Source: UBA6614 sp002433235 (GTDB taxonomy: Bacteria; Verrucomicrobiota; Verrucomicrobiia; Limisphaerales; UBA1100). From it: DNA of 9,741 nt. The translations under genes were made by a program, and so were the position numbers. Numbering within the stretch: position 1 is the first letter of the stretch; each line of letters opens with the position of its first letter. The notes under the pieces were generated by a model. It was not told the DNA's origin. It saw only the letters and a program-made list of their open reading frames with translations, and ran no database searches. The stretch is taken from the NCBI GenBank assembly GCA_002433235.1, contig DJHS01000146.1:1-9741 (forward strand), read 5' to 3'. Below, in pieces: positions 8,749 through 9,741 of the stretch.

Positions 8749-8886
8749 GGAGGGCGGGATGCTACCCGAGACTGCACGGGGGAGCAATGCTCCTTGTTTT
8801 TTGGATTGGCTGTGAGGGAGGGCTTGCCTATTTTCTGTCGGCTTTTAACGATGTTTTTTTTGTGTATTTACAAGGGGAAGGAAAGA
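8749..8886. other. Divergent intergenic region between cobA-hemD and the FHA gene
   Basis: These 138 bases must hold the control signals for both divergent genes. Visible elements are a 6-bp inverted repeat GGAGCA/TGCTCC at 8781-8793, a run of eight T at 8854-8861, and the purine-rich ribosome-binding site of the FHA gene at the right end. I could not find a convincing pair of -35 and -10 hexamers for either strand. Confidence 0.4.
8872..8882 (+). promoter_or_regulatory. Shine-Dalgarno region deciding the FHA start
   Basis: AAGGGG (8872-8877) and AAGGA (8878-8882) lie 9 and 4 bases before the ATG at 8887. This is by far the clearest ribosome-binding site in the window, and it favours ATG 8887 over the in-frame ATGs at 8794 and 8851. 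Confidence 0.65.
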
Positions 8887-9162
8887 ATGATCGAGGTGGA
8901 GCGAAGGCAAATCATCATTGGCCGCCCGAGTTCCAGCTTGGGGCACCCGGATCTGAACCTGCAACCGGACAAGAATGTTTCACGCCGGCATGCGCGCATT
9001 TTCCTGAAGGATGGGTGTTACTGGATTGAGGACTTGGGGAGCCGCCTGGGGGTGCTGGTCAATGGACTGCGGGTGAAGGATCCGCGTCGGGTGACATTTG
9101 GGGATCGAATCCTGATTGGGCGCACGGAGGTGCGCATGGTTTCCACAGAGCTGCAGAAATAA
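8887..9162 (+). CDS. Minimal stand-alone FHA-domain protein
   Basis: The 91-residue product is essentially one forkhead-associated domain, a fold that usually binds phosphothreonine peptides. Family landmarks in order are IIIGRP (Gly12-Arg13), a LNLQPDKNVSRRHARI segment (Ser32, Arg33, His35), YWIEDLGS (45-52), VNG (58-60) and FGDRILIG (71-78). The usual S-x-N-G-T-x-V-N-G turn reads SRLGVLVNG, so the Asn and Thr that help hold the phosphopeptide are Leu54 and Val56. Binding may be altered. No effector, membrane or kinase domain is attached, so any partner is encoded elsewhere. The start at ATG 8887 is set by the strong ribosome-binding site. Starting at 8794 would add 31 hydrophobic, unrelated-looking residues. 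The stop codon touches the terminator at 9163, beyond which the rRNA operon runs toward this gene. Confidence 0.85.
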   Translation: MIEVERRQIIIGRPSSSLGHPDLNLQPDKNVSRRHARIFLKDGCYWIEDLGSRLGVLVNGLRVKDPRRVTFGDRILIGRTEVRMVSTELQK

Positions 9163-9191
9163 AACAAGCCGGGCACATTGCCCGGCTTGTT
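9163..9191. terminator. Bidirectional intrinsic terminator shared by the rRNA operon and the FHA gene
   Basis: AACAAGCCGGGCA (9163-9175) and TGCCCGGCTTGTT (9179-9191) form a perfect 13-bp stem with a 3-base loop. On the minus strand the stem runs into TTTTATTT, an ideal U-tract for ending the rRNA operon just after 5S rRNA. On the plus strand it begins right after the FHA stop codon but has only a short T run, so it should be weaker in that direction. Confidence 0.88.
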
Positions 9192-9199
9192 ATGAAAGG

Positions 9200-9310
9200 T
9201 TGGCGGCTCCCTACTCTCGCGAAAGCTATACAATCGCTACCATCGGCAAGCTGGTGTTTGACGGCCGAGTTCGGGATGGGATCGGGTCGGGCCACCAGCC
9301 ATGGCCACCG
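9200..9310 (-). rRNA. rrf: 5S ribosomal RNA
   Basis: The minus strand carries the conserved 5S core: CCCATCCCGAACTCGG in the loop B/C region, GCCGATGGTAG, and GCGAGAGTAGGG near the 3' end. The ends GGTGGC (9309-9304) and GCCGCC (9207-9202) pair as terminal helix I with one G-U pair. The length of about 111 bases and the position after 23S are as expected. The exact ends are estimated to within a few bases. Confidence 0.93.
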
Positions 9311-9383
9311 TAAATTCACGGTGTTCCTCGAAAACCGAGCACAACCCGGGCGACACAATGTCACCAAGCCAAATTTGTGGTTT
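9311..9383 (-). other. 23S-5S internal transcribed spacer
   Basis: About 70 bases separate 23S and 5S, and no tRNA is present. Two small hairpins are visible: CTCG/CGAG with a 5-base loop at 9328-9340, and CACCGT/ACGGTG with a 6-base loop spanning about 9305-9322. The second overlaps the 5S 5' end and could take part in processing. Confidence 0.6.

Positions 9384-9741
<358 letters not shown>

Noticed and set aside
8749..8787. TTG start for cobA-hemD
   Set aside because: It adds 13 residues with no family resemblance, and the nearby AAGGAG is only two bases from the TTG. ATG 8748 fits the usual SUMT start.
8794..8886. N-terminal hydrophobic extension of the FHA protein
   Set aside because: The strong ribosome-binding site just before 8887 and the FHA domain boundary favour the shorter form.

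Overview
The window looks like a chromosomal segment of a bacterium of the Planctomycetota-Verrucomicrobiota group, most likely a verrucomicrobium. Three features suggest this: a large secreted protein with Planctomycete-cytochrome, DUF1549 and DUF1553 domains; a DUF1501 Tat-exported partner immediately downstream; and a secretin/TonB short-N-terminal (STN)-like protein of a type I associate with Verrucomicrobiota. The base composition is moderately GC-rich. No mobile element, CRISPR array, phage gene or tRNA is visible.

Layout from left to right. (1) Positions 1-1146, minus strand: the first 382 codons of an exported STN-like protein with a very long Gly/Pro-rich insert; its end lies beyond the left edge. 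(2) Positions 1147-1269: a compact divergent promoter region. (3) Positions 1270-5782, plus strand: a two-gene unit (DUF1549/DUF1553 cytochrome-type protein, then DUF1501 protein) with only one base between stop and start. (4) Positions 5809-6672: a PLP fold-type IV enzyme resembling aminodeoxychorismate lyase (PabC). (5) Positions 6703-7224: a conserved-looking 173-residue protein of unknown function, rich in His. (6) Positions 7225-8748, minus strand: a fused uroporphyrinogen-III methyltransferase/synthase (CobA-HemD), ending directly against the previous gene. (7) Positions 8887-9162, plus strand: a minimal stand-alone FHA-domain protein. (8) Positions 9163-9191: a strong symmetrical terminator. 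(9) Positions about 9200 to 9741, minus strand: the 3' end of a ribosomal RNA operon, with 5S rRNA and the last ~360 bases of 23S rRNA. The operon continues beyond the right edge.

How the genes may work together: the DUF1549/DUF1553 and DUF1501 pair is the clearest functional unit. Both proteins are predicted to leave the cytoplasm, and the pair is probably translated from one message. PabC (folate precursor), CobA-HemD (siroheme and heme) and the FHA protein look like independent housekeeping or regulatory genes. The rRNA operon and the FHA gene converge on one bidirectional terminator. I see no clear new defence or mobile system. The most unusual items are the split STN-like protein, the uncharacterised His-rich protein, the PabC-like enzyme lacking the usual PLP-contacting Glu, and the FHA domain with a degenerate binding loop.
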